From: Acidobacteriota bacterium
GTDB lineage: Bacteria > Acidobacteriota > Terriglobia > Bryobacterales > Bryobacteraceae
NCBI GenBank assembly: GCA_016870995.1
Contig: VFZU01000041.1
Span: 1 to 43,616 of the forward strand
Direction of reading: 5' to 3'
Length of the DNA: 43,616 bases
The notes under the pieces are model-generated. The model was not told the origin of the DNA. It did no database searches and saw only the letters and a list, made by a program, of their open reading frames with translations. Both the position numbers and the translations under genes were made by a program. Below, piece by piece: positions 26,870 to 35,900 of this stretch. Numbering within the stretch: the first letter of the stretch is position 1; each line of letters begins with the position of its first letter.

Positions 26870-26891
26870 CGTATCAAAACCGTATCAAAAC
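26870..26891 (+). repeat. Right arm-type repeat pair, element 1
   Basis: Two exact tandem copies of CGTATCAAAAC, 111 bases before att copy 2. Element 2 has the same pair 114 bases before att copy 3. Confidence 0.65.
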
Positions 26892-26913
26892 TCCATCTGA
26901 AGCAAACAAAAGG

Positions 26914-26946
26914 CTTAGGGAATCGGCCCCAAGCAGGTGGCCTAAG
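26914..26946. other. Conserved hairpin in the right end of element 1
   Basis: CTTAGG and CCTAAG pair around a 21-base loop. The equivalent in element 2 is GTTAGG/CCTAAC with a loop of the same length, so the outer base pair has covaried. It lies between the arm repeats and att. Confidence 0.5.
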
Positions 26947-27002
26947 TTGTTGAAACGGAGGAAGAACGTGTGGAGCCAATAGAACATATGGAGCCAGTTC
27001 TT

Positions 27003-27049
27003 CTTCACACGCAGGAGGTCCGGGGTTCGAGTCCCTGCGCGCCCACCAT
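27003..27049 (+). repeat. Attachment-site copy 2
   Basis: An exact 47-base copy of the tRNA-Val 3' half. The 5' tRNA half is absent, so it is not a second tRNA gene. It is shared as the right end of element 1 and the left end of element 2. Confidence 0.92.
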
Positions 27050-27066
27050 TAGAATCAATAGCTTAC

Positions 27067-27104
27067 GATGCCCCACAAACGTGATTTGTGGGGCATCTGC
27101 TTTT
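27067..27104 (+). terminator. Intrinsic terminator in the left end of element 2
   Basis: GATGCCCCACA (27067-27077) pairs with TGTGGGGCATC (27087-27097), then TGCTTTT. The stem equals the one at 19096-19126 except that T-G is here C-G, while the loop differs. Confidence 0.75.
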
Positions 27105-27213
27105 CTAGCAGTAGATCTGGGATCAGGCCATTTGGTACCGTTTCGTAAGTGCATTCTTTTTCTTGCACTTCGGAAGAGTCTTCCATTGAAGAGCAAACTC
27201 ACAAACTGCGGAA

Positions 27214-27234
27214 CGTATCAAAACCGTATCAATA
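27214..27234 (+). repeat. Left arm-type repeat pair, element 2
   Basis: CGTATCAAAAC followed by CGTATCAATA, 164 bases after att copy 2, identical to the pair in element 1. Confidence 0.65.
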
Positions 27235-27239
27235 CGAGG

Positions 27240-27674
27240 GTTTGGGTACGATTTCAGGTCATGATTGCTCCCGTAAAAGCATTTAAGGCGATCGGGTCAG
27301 AGTCGCGCCAGCGCCGAAACCTTTGGTTCCGTCCGATGCAACCTTTTCGTTGACGTCTCCCTGGAGTGGGTGTGCCTTTCCACACACAACCGCTATTTCG
27401 GTGTGCCCAGATGAAATTCAGAATCGTTCCATAGTGGAACTAAATTGACGATCCAAGCACACCCGGCTACTCGTCACATCCATTGCGAGAAGGATTGCTG
27501 ACTTCCTGCACTCGGGCGGGCCGCTCGATCTCATCAGCCATCGAAACCCAGCTAATTCGAAAAGCGCTCAATCGTCGTGTGGAAGAGTTGCGGGCATAAT
27601 TACGCCAAAAGCACATCAGGGGGAATGGCCTCGAAAACCCATTCCAGCGTTACACTAATTGAAGGAAACCTGAG
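27240..27674. other. Non-coding left part of element 2
   Basis: About 435 bases without a credible gene. GGTGTGCC occurs at 27369-27376 and 27400-27407, with an inverted GCACACC at 27457-27463. A short palindrome, GTTCCA-TAG-TGGAAC, lies at 27426-27440. These could be operator or recombination accessory sites for the toxin-antitoxin operon; nothing further can be supported. A purine-rich GAAGGAAA precedes ATG 27675. Confidence 0.4.
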
Positions 27675-27941
27675 ATGCACATTGCGATCGATATTCCAGA
27701 CGAAATCGGAAACATTCTCGCGGCCCAAGCTGGCGGCGTTTCTCGTGCGGTCTTGGAAGCGGTCGCCATCGAAGCATACCGCTCTGGTGCCATCACTCCA
27801 TTACAAGTTCAGCAGATGCTTGGGCTAAACTCCAGGTGGGAGACTGAAGCTTTTCTGAAGGGTGCCGAGGCTTTCTACGATTATTCGATGGATGATCTGG
27901 AAAAGGATATCGCTGCGATTCGCGACGCCTCGCGCAAATGA
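27675..27941 (+). CDS. UPF0175-family antitoxin
   Basis: An 88-residue protein of the UPF0175 type: an N-terminal strand (HIAIDIPDEIGNIL), a helical part (SRAVLEAVAIEAYRSGAITPLQVQQMLGLNSRWETEAFL) with a helix-turn-helix-like segment, and a C-terminal helix likely to bind the toxin. Family members pair with DUF3368 PIN-like toxins, as here. A purine-rich ribosome binding site precedes ATG 27675, and its TGA overlaps the toxin's ATG (ATGA). It probably neutralises the toxin and represses the operon. It sits inside element 2. Confidence 0.85.
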   Translation: MHIAIDIPDEIGNILAAQAGGVSRAVLEAVAIEAYRSGAITPLQVQQMLGLNSRWETEAFLKGAEAFYDYSMDDLEKDIAAIRDASRK

Positions 27942-28417
27942 TTGCGGTCGTGGATGCCTCGCCCCTTTGCTATCTTCTCCTGATCGGTGAGATCGATCTC
28001 TTGCCCCAACTCTTTAGCCGAGTGGTTGTACCTCAAGCCGTCATTGTTGAACTGCAGCACGAGGATGCCCCGGCTACCGTTCGGAATTGGGCGTGCAACC
28101 CTCCCATTTGGATCTCTGTCGAGGAGACTCCGGACACTTTTTCTGAAGGCATGGAAAAGCTCCAAGCTGGCGAGCGCTCCGCAATTCTTCTGGCGGAGTC
28201 TATCGAGGCTGACATCATCGTCATTGACGAAAAGGCTGCGCGCCAAATTGCCAACCATCGAGGTCTCTGCGTAACCGGTGTTTTGGGAGTGATTGGAGAG
28301 GCTGCTTCTCTGGGACTCGTCGACTTGACGCAAGCAATCGACCGGCTCCGCAAAACCAGTTTCCGTTGTTCTCCCGCCTTGTTCAAAGCGACCCTTGAGA
28401 AATACGGCAGACCGTAG
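27938..28417 (+). CDS. DUF3368 PIN-like toxin
   Basis: A 159-residue PIN-like nuclease. Acidic residues expected at the metal site are visible: Asp6 (VVDASPL), Glu38 (IVEL), Glu79 (LQAGERSAI) and Asp97 (IVIDEKAAR). Family members are presumed RNases that inhibit translation when unopposed. The start overlaps the antitoxin stop by 4 bases, which couples their translation. The last codons (TSFRCSPALFKATLEKYG) run directly into the right end of element 2, and this same sequence is kept as a remnant in element 1. In element 2 the pair is the only cargo and likely stabilises the element. Confidence 0.87.
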   Translation: MIAVVDASPLCYLLLIGEIDLLPQLFSRVVVPQAVIVELQHEDAPATVRNWACNPPIWISVEETPDTFSEGMEKLQAGERSAILLAESIEADIIVIDEKAARQIANHRGLCVTGVLGVIGEAASLGLVDLTQAIDRLRKTSFRCSPALFKATLEKYGRP

Positions 28418-28434
28418 AGAGTGATGGAACGAAC

Positions 28435-28456
28435 CGTATCAAAACCGTATCAAAAC
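28435..28456 (+). repeat. Right arm-type repeat pair, element 2
   Basis: Two exact tandem copies of CGTATCAAAAC, starting 17 bases after the toxin stop. Confidence 0.65.
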
Positions 28457-28478
28457 TCCATCTGTTGCGAACAAAACA

Positions 28479-28511
28479 GTTAGGCGCCCGCCTTGAAGCA
28501 GGTGGCCTAAC
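28479..28511. other. Conserved hairpin in the right end of element 2
   Basis: GTTAGG pairs with CCTAAC around 21 bases, the counterpart of 26914-26946. The neighbouring AAGCAGGTGG is identical in both. Confidence 0.5.
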
Positions 28512-28570
28512 TTGTTGAAAAGTCAACATAACGCATGGAATCCTTGGAAACAATGGAAGCAGACCTCCTT

Positions 28571-28617
28571 CTTCACACGCAGGAGTTCCGGGGTTCGAGT
28601 CCCTGCGCGCCCACCAT
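28571..28617 (+). repeat. Attachment-site copy 3
   Basis: The 47-base tRNA-Val 3' half with one change (G to T at 28586). The sequence after it differs from that after copies 1 and 2, so the ordinary chromosome probably resumes here. Confidence 0.9.
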
Positions 28618-28715
28618 CCCACACTTTCTCCCGCCGACAAAGAGACGTTCCCCAAAAATCAAGCAGAGATCTTCTCCAGCGCAAATTTGCCGGACAGGGT
28701 ATGATCTGATCTTCA

Positions 28716-30320
28716 ATGCAACGACGGGAATTTCTTGGCGCAGCTGCCGCATCCTTGCCCCAAGGCCAAACGAAACGGCCGAACATTCTATTGATCCTCG
28801 CCGATGATCTTGGGTTTTCTGATCTCGGTTGTTTCGGCGGGGAGATTTCCACTCCGAACCTGGACCGGCTCGGCGCAAACGGCACTCGGTATACGCAGCT
28901 ATACAGCAGCGCCCGCTGTTGCCCTTCACGCTCTTCGTTGATGACGGGCCAGCATCCCCACAAGGTTGGCATGGGCAACATGACCGGCAATCCAAGACGC
29001 GAGGGCTTCCCCGGATACTCGGGCCGTGTGAATGCAGACGCCCCCTTCCTGCCCGCCGTCCTCAAGAATGCCGGTTACACAACACTGATGTCCGGCAAAT
29101 GGCATCTCGGACAGCCAGGCCCTGTCGCCCGCGGCTTCGACGAATTCTTCGGAATGATCCAGGGCTTCGATAGTTTTTGGGATGCCTCGAAGTACACGCG
29201 GCTGCCGGCAGACCGGCCGAAGAAGAAGTACGACAGGTTCCACGCCACCGACGCAATCACCGATCACGCCTTGGACTTCATTGGAGGCGCTCGGACGCAG
29301 GCCAAGCCGTGGTTCCTCTATCTGGCCTACAACGCACCGCACTTCCCTTTGCATGCCCCGAAGGACCTGATCGACAAATATCAAAACGTTTACGAAAAGG
29401 GCTGGGATGTTCTGCGCGAACAGCGCTTCGCACGCCACACAAAATTACTCGGCAACGGCGCAAAACTAACGCCGCGCTCCGTCGTCGGCCCCAATCGCGT
29501 CTCCACTCCGAACGGCTGGGCCGAAAAGCAGAACCCGGCGTGGGATTCACTCGACGCAGATCGGCGCAAAGATCTTGCTCGCCGTATGGCCACCTTCGCC
29601 GCGATGGTCGAACAAATGGATACCGGCATCGGCCGCATCCTCAATGATCTCGAAGCAAAGAAGGATCTCGACAACACACTCATCCTGTTTTGCTCCGACA
29701 ACGGGGCCTGCGCAGAATGGGATCCCTTCGGCTTCGACGTTTCGAGCGGCCCAACCAACGTTCTCCACACTGGGGAGAAACTCAACGAAATGGGGCAGCC
29801 GGGCACATATCATTCCTACGGCTCCGCCTGGGCGAACCTATGCAACACGCCCTGGCGCCTCTACAAACACTACACACACGAAGGCGGCATCTCGACGCCC
29901 TGCATTGCGCACTGGCCCACACAGATCAAACCCGGTGTCGACCATCGTCCGTGGCACTTCATCGACATCCTGCCGACTCTGGCGCATGTCGCCGGCACTC
30001 AACCGCCCCCAGGGATTGCAGGCGAAAACATGGCCGCCGCCTTTACACGTGGGCGAACAAAGAGAGGCCCGATCTTTTGGGAGCACGAGGGCAGCCGTGC
30101 CGTACGCGAAGGCAAATGGAAACTCACAGCGGTGCAGCCCAAGGGCGCCTGGGAACTCTACGACATCGAGAAAGACCGCTCAGAGTTGAACAATCTCGCA
30201 GTGGCGAATCCTGTCCGGGTCAAGGCCATGGCCAGCCAATGGGAACAATGGGCCAAACAAAACCAGGTGATCCCGTGGATTTGGGATCCTCCCTATGTAG
30301 AGACCTCGAACTTACGGTGA
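28716..30320 (+). CDS. Sulfatase, exported, type I
   Basis: A 534-residue sulfatase that hydrolyses sulfate esters. Metal-binding Asp30-Asp31 are in LLILADDLGFSDLG. The formylglycine site is C-C-P-S-R at 68-72, with Cys68 as the residue to be modified. Further family blocks are KWHLGQPGP, FLYLAYNAPHFPLHAP, LFCSDNGACAEWDPF and FWEHEGSRAVREGKWKL. The N-terminus MQRREFLGAAAASLP looks like a twin-arginine signal. It lies 98 bases after att copy 3 and 7 bases ahead of the GH43-like gene, so the pair probably degrades a sulfated polysaccharide in the periplasm. The maturation enzyme is not in the window. Confidence 0.93.
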   Translation: MQRREFLGAAAASLPQGQTKRPNILLILADDLGFSDLGCFGGEISTPNLDRLGANGTRYTQLYSSARCCPSRSSLMTGQHPHKVGMGNMTGNPRREGFPGYSGRVNADAPFLPAVLKNAGYTTLMSGKWHLGQPGPVARGFDEFFGMIQGFDSFWDASKYTRLPADRPKKKYDRFHATDAITDHALDFIGGARTQAKPWFLYLAYNAPHFPLHAPKDLIDKYQNVYEKGWDVLREQRFARHTKLLGNGAKLTPRSVVGPNRVSTPNGWAEKQNPAWDSLDADRRKDLARRMATFAAMVEQMDTGIGRILNDLEAKKDLDNTLILFCSDNGACAEWDPFGFDVSSGPTNVLHTGEKLNEMGQPGTYHSYGSAWANLCNTPWRLYKHYTHEGGISTPCIAHWPTQIKPGVDHRPWHFIDILPTLAHVAGTQPPPGIAGENMAAAFTRGRTKRGPIFWEHEGSRAVREGKWKLTAVQPKGAWELYDIEKDRSELNNLAVANPVRVKAMASQWEQWAKQNQVIPWIWDPPYVETSNLR

Positions 30321-30327
30321 GACTGTT

Positions 30328-31497
30328 ATGACTTCCCTGACCCGACGTGGCTTTCTTTCCGCAACCACTGCCACGGCAACCGCGCTTGCGGCCGAAGATC
30401 CCAACAAGATCAAACAGGCTCTCAACCAAAACAAGCGGGCTGTTTGGGTAAAAGATGGCTGGGTCCGTGACCCTTACGTCATCCTTGCTCCCGACAGCTT
30501 CTACTACTACACAGGAACCACGCAACCGCCCGGACAACCGGAGGAAATCTACAACACCGGCCTCGGCCCCAAGAGCAAAGTGGGCTGGCATGTGCAAGTC
30601 TGGCGCAGCCGCGACCTCGTGCAATGGGAATCCCTCGGCACGCCATTCTCCCTGCAGGAAGGCTTCTGGTCAAAAGCGGAGAAGGCGAAGTTCGAAGCCA
30701 TACCGCAAAGCGAATGGCGCTTGTGGGCACCGGAGTTCCACTGGATGGATGGCCGCTGGGCCGTGATCCACACTTCGCCGTCGCCACATCGCTCATCCAA
30801 TTTTTCTTTGACGGCAGGCCCGGATCTGAAAGGCCCGTGGACGCATCCAATGGGCGAAGCGGTCGCGCATCGCCACGATCCATCCTTGTTCAAGGACGAC
30901 GACGGCACCTGGTGGATGATCTGGGGTGCAACGGAGATCGCACCCTTAACGAAAGACCTCACCGCATTCTCCGCCCCTCCGGTCACCATCGGCCCCGTGG
31001 GCGCTTTCGCCAAGATGGGGCACGAAGGTTGTCTCATGCGCAAGATCGATGGCCAGTACGTGCTGTTCGGCACGGGCTGGTCCACTGGCAAGATGCGGAA
31101 GGGCTCCTACAACCTCTACTTCGCAGTCGCCGACAAGATCACCGGCCCCTACTCCGAACGAAAGTTTGTAGGACGCTTTCTCGGCCACGGCACGCCCTTT
31201 CAGGACAAGCGCGGACGCTGGTGGTGCACGGCCTTCTACAATGCCAACGTGCCGCCCACGCCGGATGCCGACATCCAGAAGCGCGACCTATCAGACGATG
31301 CGCAAACGATCAATCAGCAAGGCCTGACCTTGGTTCCGCTCGAGATCAAACGGGTCAAGGGAGAACTCATCATCCGGGCCAAAGATCCTCGTTACGCTCA
31401 ACCCGGCCCCGATGAAGCCCAGAAGTTCCCCATCAAGCCTGAATCGCTGACCGGTCACCTCGGTTGGAGAGGGAGGATCTACAGGCACTCCATCTAG
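30328..31497 (+). CDS. Glycoside hydrolase family 43-like protein, exported
   Basis: A 389-residue protein with a twin-arginine-like N-terminus (LTRRGFLSATTATATALA). The remainder looks like a five-bladed propeller of the GH43 type: VRDPYVI (catalytic-base Asp candidate near residue 50), SKVGWHVQVWRSRDLVQWE, LWAPEFHWMDGRWAVIHT, HDPSLFKDDDGTWWMIW and GHEGCLM (acid Glu candidate in HEG). Such enzymes release arabinose, xylose or galactose from polymers; the substrate here cannot be read. It follows the sulfatase by 7 bases in the same direction, which suggests joint action on a sulfated glycan. Confidence 0.85.
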   Translation: MTSLTRRGFLSATTATATALAAEDPNKIKQALNQNKRAVWVKDGWVRDPYVILAPDSFYYYTGTTQPPGQPEEIYNTGLGPKSKVGWHVQVWRSRDLVQWESLGTPFSLQEGFWSKAEKAKFEAIPQSEWRLWAPEFHWMDGRWAVIHTSPSPHRSSNFSLTAGPDLKGPWTHPMGEAVAHRHDPSLFKDDDGTWWMIWGATEIAPLTKDLTAFSAPPVTIGPVGAFAKMGHEGCLMRKIDGQYVLFGTGWSTGKMRKGSYNLYFAVADKITGPYSERKFVGRFLGHGTPFQDKRGRWWCTAFYNANVPPTPDADIQKRDLSDDAQTINQQGLTLVPLEIKRVKGELIIRAKDPRYAQPGPDEAQKFPIKPESLTGHLGWRGRIYRHSI

Positions 31498-31519
31498 GAA
31501 GCCTGCATCCGCTGACGCA

Positions 31520-32776
31520 CTAGTGTGGCCGATGCGGCATCACCAGGGGCGTCGTCGCATGCTGTTGTCGCCAATCGGGGAACGGATCTGGCAAACGGGT
31601 CCAAGCCTTCTGCCCCGCCGCCATTTCCAGATCATCGAGCAACGCCCAGTTCAATCGAGACTGAATGCGCGCCCGGTCCATCTCTACACCAATGAACACC
31701 ATCTCCTGGCGTCGGTCTCCAATATCCGGCAGCCAGATTTTCTTGATCTTGGCCTGAATGCCTTCATCCTGCGGCCATCGTGTCATCGCCACTGCGGCAA
31801 ACCACAAGCCATATCGATCCACACTCTGTTGCGAACCGGCGATCGCCCAACCACCGATGTAGTTAAAACGCGATGCCAGCCAAACGTATCCCTTACCCCG
31901 CAGCACACCGGGAAACCCTTCCTTCATCACCTCATAAAACCGCCCCGGATGAAACGGCCGCCGCGACCGATACACAAAGCTGCTCACCCCATATTCTTCG
32001 GTCTCCGGCAGATGCAGCCCATTGATGATCTGCTGCCAACCGGGTGAAGACGAAGCCTGCTCTGGATGGAACAGCTTCGTATTCAGGATCTGTTCCAGCG
32101 GGACTTCCCCCTTCTCCGTGCAGATGATTTTCGCGTCTGGATTGAAGTGACGCAAGATGCCCTTCAACTGCTCAAGTTCCACCTCGCTCACCAGGTCCGT
32201 CTTGTTCACCAGAATCACGTTGGCAAACTCCACCTGCTCAATCAGCAGTTGCACCAGGCTGCGCGCGTCGCTCGCGTCATTGGCGATCTTCAGTTCCCGC
32301 AGGCTTTTTCCGGAAGCGTAGTCCCGCAAAAATGCCGACGCATCCACAACGGTCAGCATGGTGTCGAGGCGAGTCCAATCCATCAGGCTCCGGCCGTTTT
32401 CGGTTTCAAACAGAAACGTATGCGCCACTGGAAGCGGTTCTGAAATCCCTGTCGATTCGATCAGCAGATAATCGTACTTCCGTTCCTTGCCGAGGCGCTC
32501 CACTTCCTTCAGAAGATCATCGCGCAAGGTGCAGCAGATACAGCCATTCGACATCTCCACCAGCGTTTCTTCCGTGCGGCTCAGTTCCGCTCCGCCCTGC
32601 GCCACCATCTCTGCGTCGATATTGAGCTCGCTCATATCGTTGACGATGACGGCGACCCGCATCCCCTCCCGATTGCGGAGTACATGGTTCAGAAGAGTCG
32701 TCTTGCCAGATCCTAGGAATCCGGAAAGGACAGTGACCGGCAGCTTGGTGCGACTTTGCAGGTTGGTGGTGCTCAT
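31520..32776 (-). CDS. CobW/G3E-family GTPase, probable zinc metallochaperone
   Basis: A 418-residue P-loop GTPase of the COG0523 type. Walker A is [12 protein letters not shown] at 19-30, the metal-binding C-x-C-C motif is at 79-82 (NGCICC), a switch region has [11 protein letters not shown], and the guanine-specific NKTD is in [11 protein letters not shown]. The C-terminal CobW_C domain includes [13 protein letters not shown]. Length and motifs match the ZigA/ZagA/YciC branch that delivers zinc to enzymes under limitation. No zinc-regulated gene is adjacent and no clear Zur-type operator is seen before it. It is divergent from the TonB receptor over a 202-base gap; a joint metal-related role is possible but unproven. 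Confidence 0.9.
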   Translation of the reverse strand: MSTTNLQSRTKLPVTVLSGFLGSGKTTLLNHVLRNREGMRVAVIVNDMSELNIDAEMVAQGGAELSRTEETLVEMSNGCICCTLRDDLLKEVERLGKERKYDYLLIESTGISEPLPVAHTFLFETENGRSLMDWTRLDTMLTVVDASAFLRDYASGKSLRELKIANDASDARSLVQLLIEQVEFANVILVNKTDLVSEVELEQLKGILRHFNPDAKIICTEKGEVPLEQILNTKLFHPEQASSSPGWQQIINGLHLPETEEYGVSSFVYRSRRPFHPGRFYEVMKEGFPGVLRGKGYVWLASRFNYIGGWAIAGSQQSVDRYGLWFAAVAMTRWPQDEGIQAKIKKIWLPDIGDRRQEMVFIGVEMDRARIQSRLNWALLDDLEMAAGQKAWTRLPDPFPDWRQQHATTPLVMPHRPH

Positions 32777-32978
32777 AGGGAATTTGGGATTGCGACGGAA
32801 GGTCGCCCTCTCTTGACGATATCAAGAGTCCACTCTCATTAACTCAATTTCAAGCCAGCGGACCTCATTCCTGCAGTAGCGGGCGGATCAGGCAGTCCAG
32901 CGGTGGAGTGCACAGCTCCACACCTCAAGCAAACACCCCTTGACCATCCCTTCAAATCATGATGGAATCGTCCTCAAC

Positions 32979-35900
32979 ATGAAGCTTCTTTCTGCAGTAC
33001 TCGCTCTCGCTTCGATCGCGCTCGCCCAAACGGAACGCGGCCAGATCTCAGGCGTTGTCACCGACTCGACGGGAGCCTCCGTCGCAGGTGCCCAAATCCG
33101 CATCCTGAACAAAGCCACAGCCGCTCCGGTCTCACTCACCTCTGGCACCTCAGGCGACTACACCGCCGCCAATCTGCCTCCCGGCGAATACCGCATCGAA
33201 GTTACTGCCACAGGCTTCAAGAAGTTTCTTCAAGACAATATCACGCTATCGGCATCAGCAACAGTCCGCATCGATGCCGCCCTCCAACTCGGTCAGGTCT
33301 CGGAAACCATCGAAGTCACCACAGCCCAGGCCCAGGTCCAAACGGAAAACGCCCGCGTCTCGACAGCGGTCTCTAACAAACTCGTCGACGAACTCCCCCT
33401 CGTCGTAGGCGGCGAAATGCGCAATCCCTTCGGCCTCGTCGCCATCGCTGCAGAAGCCAAAGGCTCCGGCACCCGGCTCTCCCTTGGCGGTGGCCAGGCC
33501 CGCGCCTGGAATGCCACCATGGACGGCCTCTCCATCGCCACCAACCGCGCCGCTGACGCTACCGAAATCGCCTACACCGCCCCAAGTCTCGAAGCCATCA
33601 CCGAATTTGCCGTCGACACCAACGGCTTCAAAGCAGAATATGGCCAGGCCGGCGGCGGCGTCATGACCTTCGTCTCAAAGAGTGGCACCAACGAATACCA
33701 CGGCAATGCCTTCGAGTTCCTGCGCAACGACGCCATGGACGCTCGTGGCTTCTTTGCCCCACGCCGTGCCGTCTATAAACAACACGACTTCGGTGGCACC
33801 TTTGGTGGCCCCATCAGCATCCCCAAGCTCTACAACGGCAAAAACAAGACCTTCTTGTTCTTCAGCTTCGAAGGCTTCCGCAACCGCGTCGGCTCCACCG
33901 ACGCCTTCTTCTCCGTCCCCACTCCGGAAATGTTCAATGGCGACTTCATCAACCTCGTCGACGCCTCGAATCGCCGCCTGCAAATCTACGATCCCTCCAC
34001 AACCCGCGCCTCCGGCACCGGCTTCGTTCGCGATGCTTTCGCCAACAATCAAATTCCCCTAAGCCGCTTCTCTACCTTTGCCCGCCAGGTGCTCCCCTTC
34101 GCCTCGCCCGTCAAACCCAACGTCGCGGGCATCACCCCAGGCAACATCAATTACATCCGTAACAACTACATCTCTCAAGGCGGCAGCCTCACCACGCCCA
34201 CCAACAAGACAAGCTTCAAGGTCGACCAGAACATCGGCTCCAAACAACGCGTTGGTTTCTTCGTCAACGTCACCCGTTTCGACAACAAGCTCAACAACGC
34301 CACCCCGGGCCTCCCCGAGCCCCTCTGGGCCGGCCAGGTCTCGGTCTTCGACACCGAAAGCTACCGCCTCACCCACGACTACACGGCCACCCCCAACCTC
34401 ATCAACCACTTCGCCTGGGGTGCCAACAAGTTCTTCAAGAACTCCTTCTCGTCCAACGCCGGCAAACCCTGGAAAGACAAGGTCTGCATGAAAAATGCCG
34501 TGGATTGCAATGACAACTTCCCGCGCCTCACCTTCAGTGAATTCTCCCAGTGGGGGGCCGCCAGCTTCAACGGCACCGAGCAACCGATGTATTCGATCAA
34601 GAACGACACCACCTGGATCAAAGGCAAACACACCGTTAAGTTCGGCTATGCCTTTGATGACCAGCGCGCCAACGGCTTCGGCCAGCAGGACATCATGGGT
34701 GCCGCCCAGTTCAGCTTCCTCGGCACGGGCGTCCCCGGTGTCACCACTTACAACAGCGGTAGTTCTTTCGCCAGCTTTCTGCTCGGGGAAGCCAACGGCG
34801 GCAATACAGAAACGATTCGCAAGATCACCCAGTTCTACCGCTACCACGGCCTCTTCTTCCAGGACGACTGGCGCATTTCCCGCAAGCTCATCTTCAACTT
34901 CGGTCTCCGTTACGACAACACACGTCCCCCGATCTCTGCCACAGATTCATATTCTGACTTCACTCCCGACCGGCCCAACCCCGCAGTCAATGGCTTCCCC
35001 GGCGCACTGCGCTTTGCGGGCAATGGCCAGGGCCGCGAAGGCGTTCGCGCGCTTGTCCCCAGTTGGAATGCAGGTTGGGGTCCACGCCTCAGCCTTGCCT
35101 ACTCGATGAACGACAAGACCACCATCCGCCTCGGTGCCGGCCGCAGCTTCTCTCGCGTCGCCGTTGTAGGTTCCAGCGGCCACATCGCTGGCTTCGTCGG
35201 TCAGTATTCGTTCAGTTCGCCCAACAACGGCGTCACCCCTGCTTTCCGTGTCGACGAGGGACTCCCCCCTTACGCGCTGCCGCCGCAGATCAACCCTTCC
35301 TTCCAGAACAATCAGACCGTTGATTACTGGAATGGTCAGGACGCCGTCCGTGCCCCCGAGAACATCACCTGGACCATGAGTGTCCAACGTCAGCTCAATG
35401 CAAATACAGTGCTCGACGTCTCCTACAACGCCAGCCTCGGCTCTCACCTGCCGACCAGCTTGCTCAACTTCAACCAGATCCCAACGAACATCTACGAATC
35501 CTTCGTGTCCCGCTTTGGCGCCACCCAGGCTAACAACATCCTGCGCGCGCAGGTCACTGCTGCCGCTGCCGTAGACGCTGGCGTCCACCCCCCCTATGCC
35601 AACTTCACCAATGCCGCCGTCCAGCTCAACCGTACCGCCGGCCAGGCCCTCCGCCCCTTCCCTCAATATCTGAACATCCAGACCGGTGCCCGCGAAGGGG
35701 ACAAGTCGGGCCATTCCACCTACCACGCACTCGTCATCAAGGTTGATCGCCGCTACTCAAGCGGCCTCACCTTCAACTGGTCCTACGCCTTTTCAAAACT
35801 CCTCACCGACTCCGACAGCTACGGCGTCGAAGGCAGCGCCTCCCAGGACCACTTCAATCGGCGTCTCGAAAAATCCATCGGCCGCGACGATCAAACCCAT

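Larger units (their letters stand above)
19079..27049. mobile_element. Non-autonomous tRNA-Val integrative element 1 (cargo element)
   Basis: The repeat unit from att copy 1 to copy 2 is 7971 bp. Its left end (19079-19264) and right end (about 26787-27002) align with the ends of element 2. It carries three minus-strand cargo genes: a CadC-like regulator, a TonB receptor and an FAD oxidoreductase. No integrase, excisionase, replication or transfer gene is visible. A remnant of a toxin gene lies beside the right end. I infer a non-autonomous element moved by a recombinase supplied in trans. Confidence 0.8.
27050..28617. mobile_element. Non-autonomous tRNA-Val integrative element 2 (toxin-antitoxin element)
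   Basis: The repeat unit from att copy 2 to copy 3 is 1568 bp. Left and right ends match those of element 1, including the terminator hairpin, the tandem CGTATCAAAAC motifs and the covarying hairpin. The only genes are the UPF0175/DUF3368 pair. There is no recombinase, so mobility would need one encoded elsewhere. The toxin-antitoxin pair would select against loss. Confidence 0.8.

Noticed and set aside
27369-27463. Repeated GGTGTGCC as plasmid-type iterons.
   Set aside because: Only three copies, irregular spacing, one inverted, and no replication protein.
28479-28511. GTTAGGC ... GCCTAAC resembles the simple sites of an integron attC.
   Set aside because: The order is reversed relative to attC (RYYYAAC should come first), no integron integrase is present, and element 1 has CTTAGGG/GCCTAAG, which breaks the consensus.
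27003-28617. Additional tRNA-Val genes.
   Set aside because: Copies at 27003 and 28571 lack the acceptor 5' strand, D arm and half of the anticodon stem, so they are att remnants.
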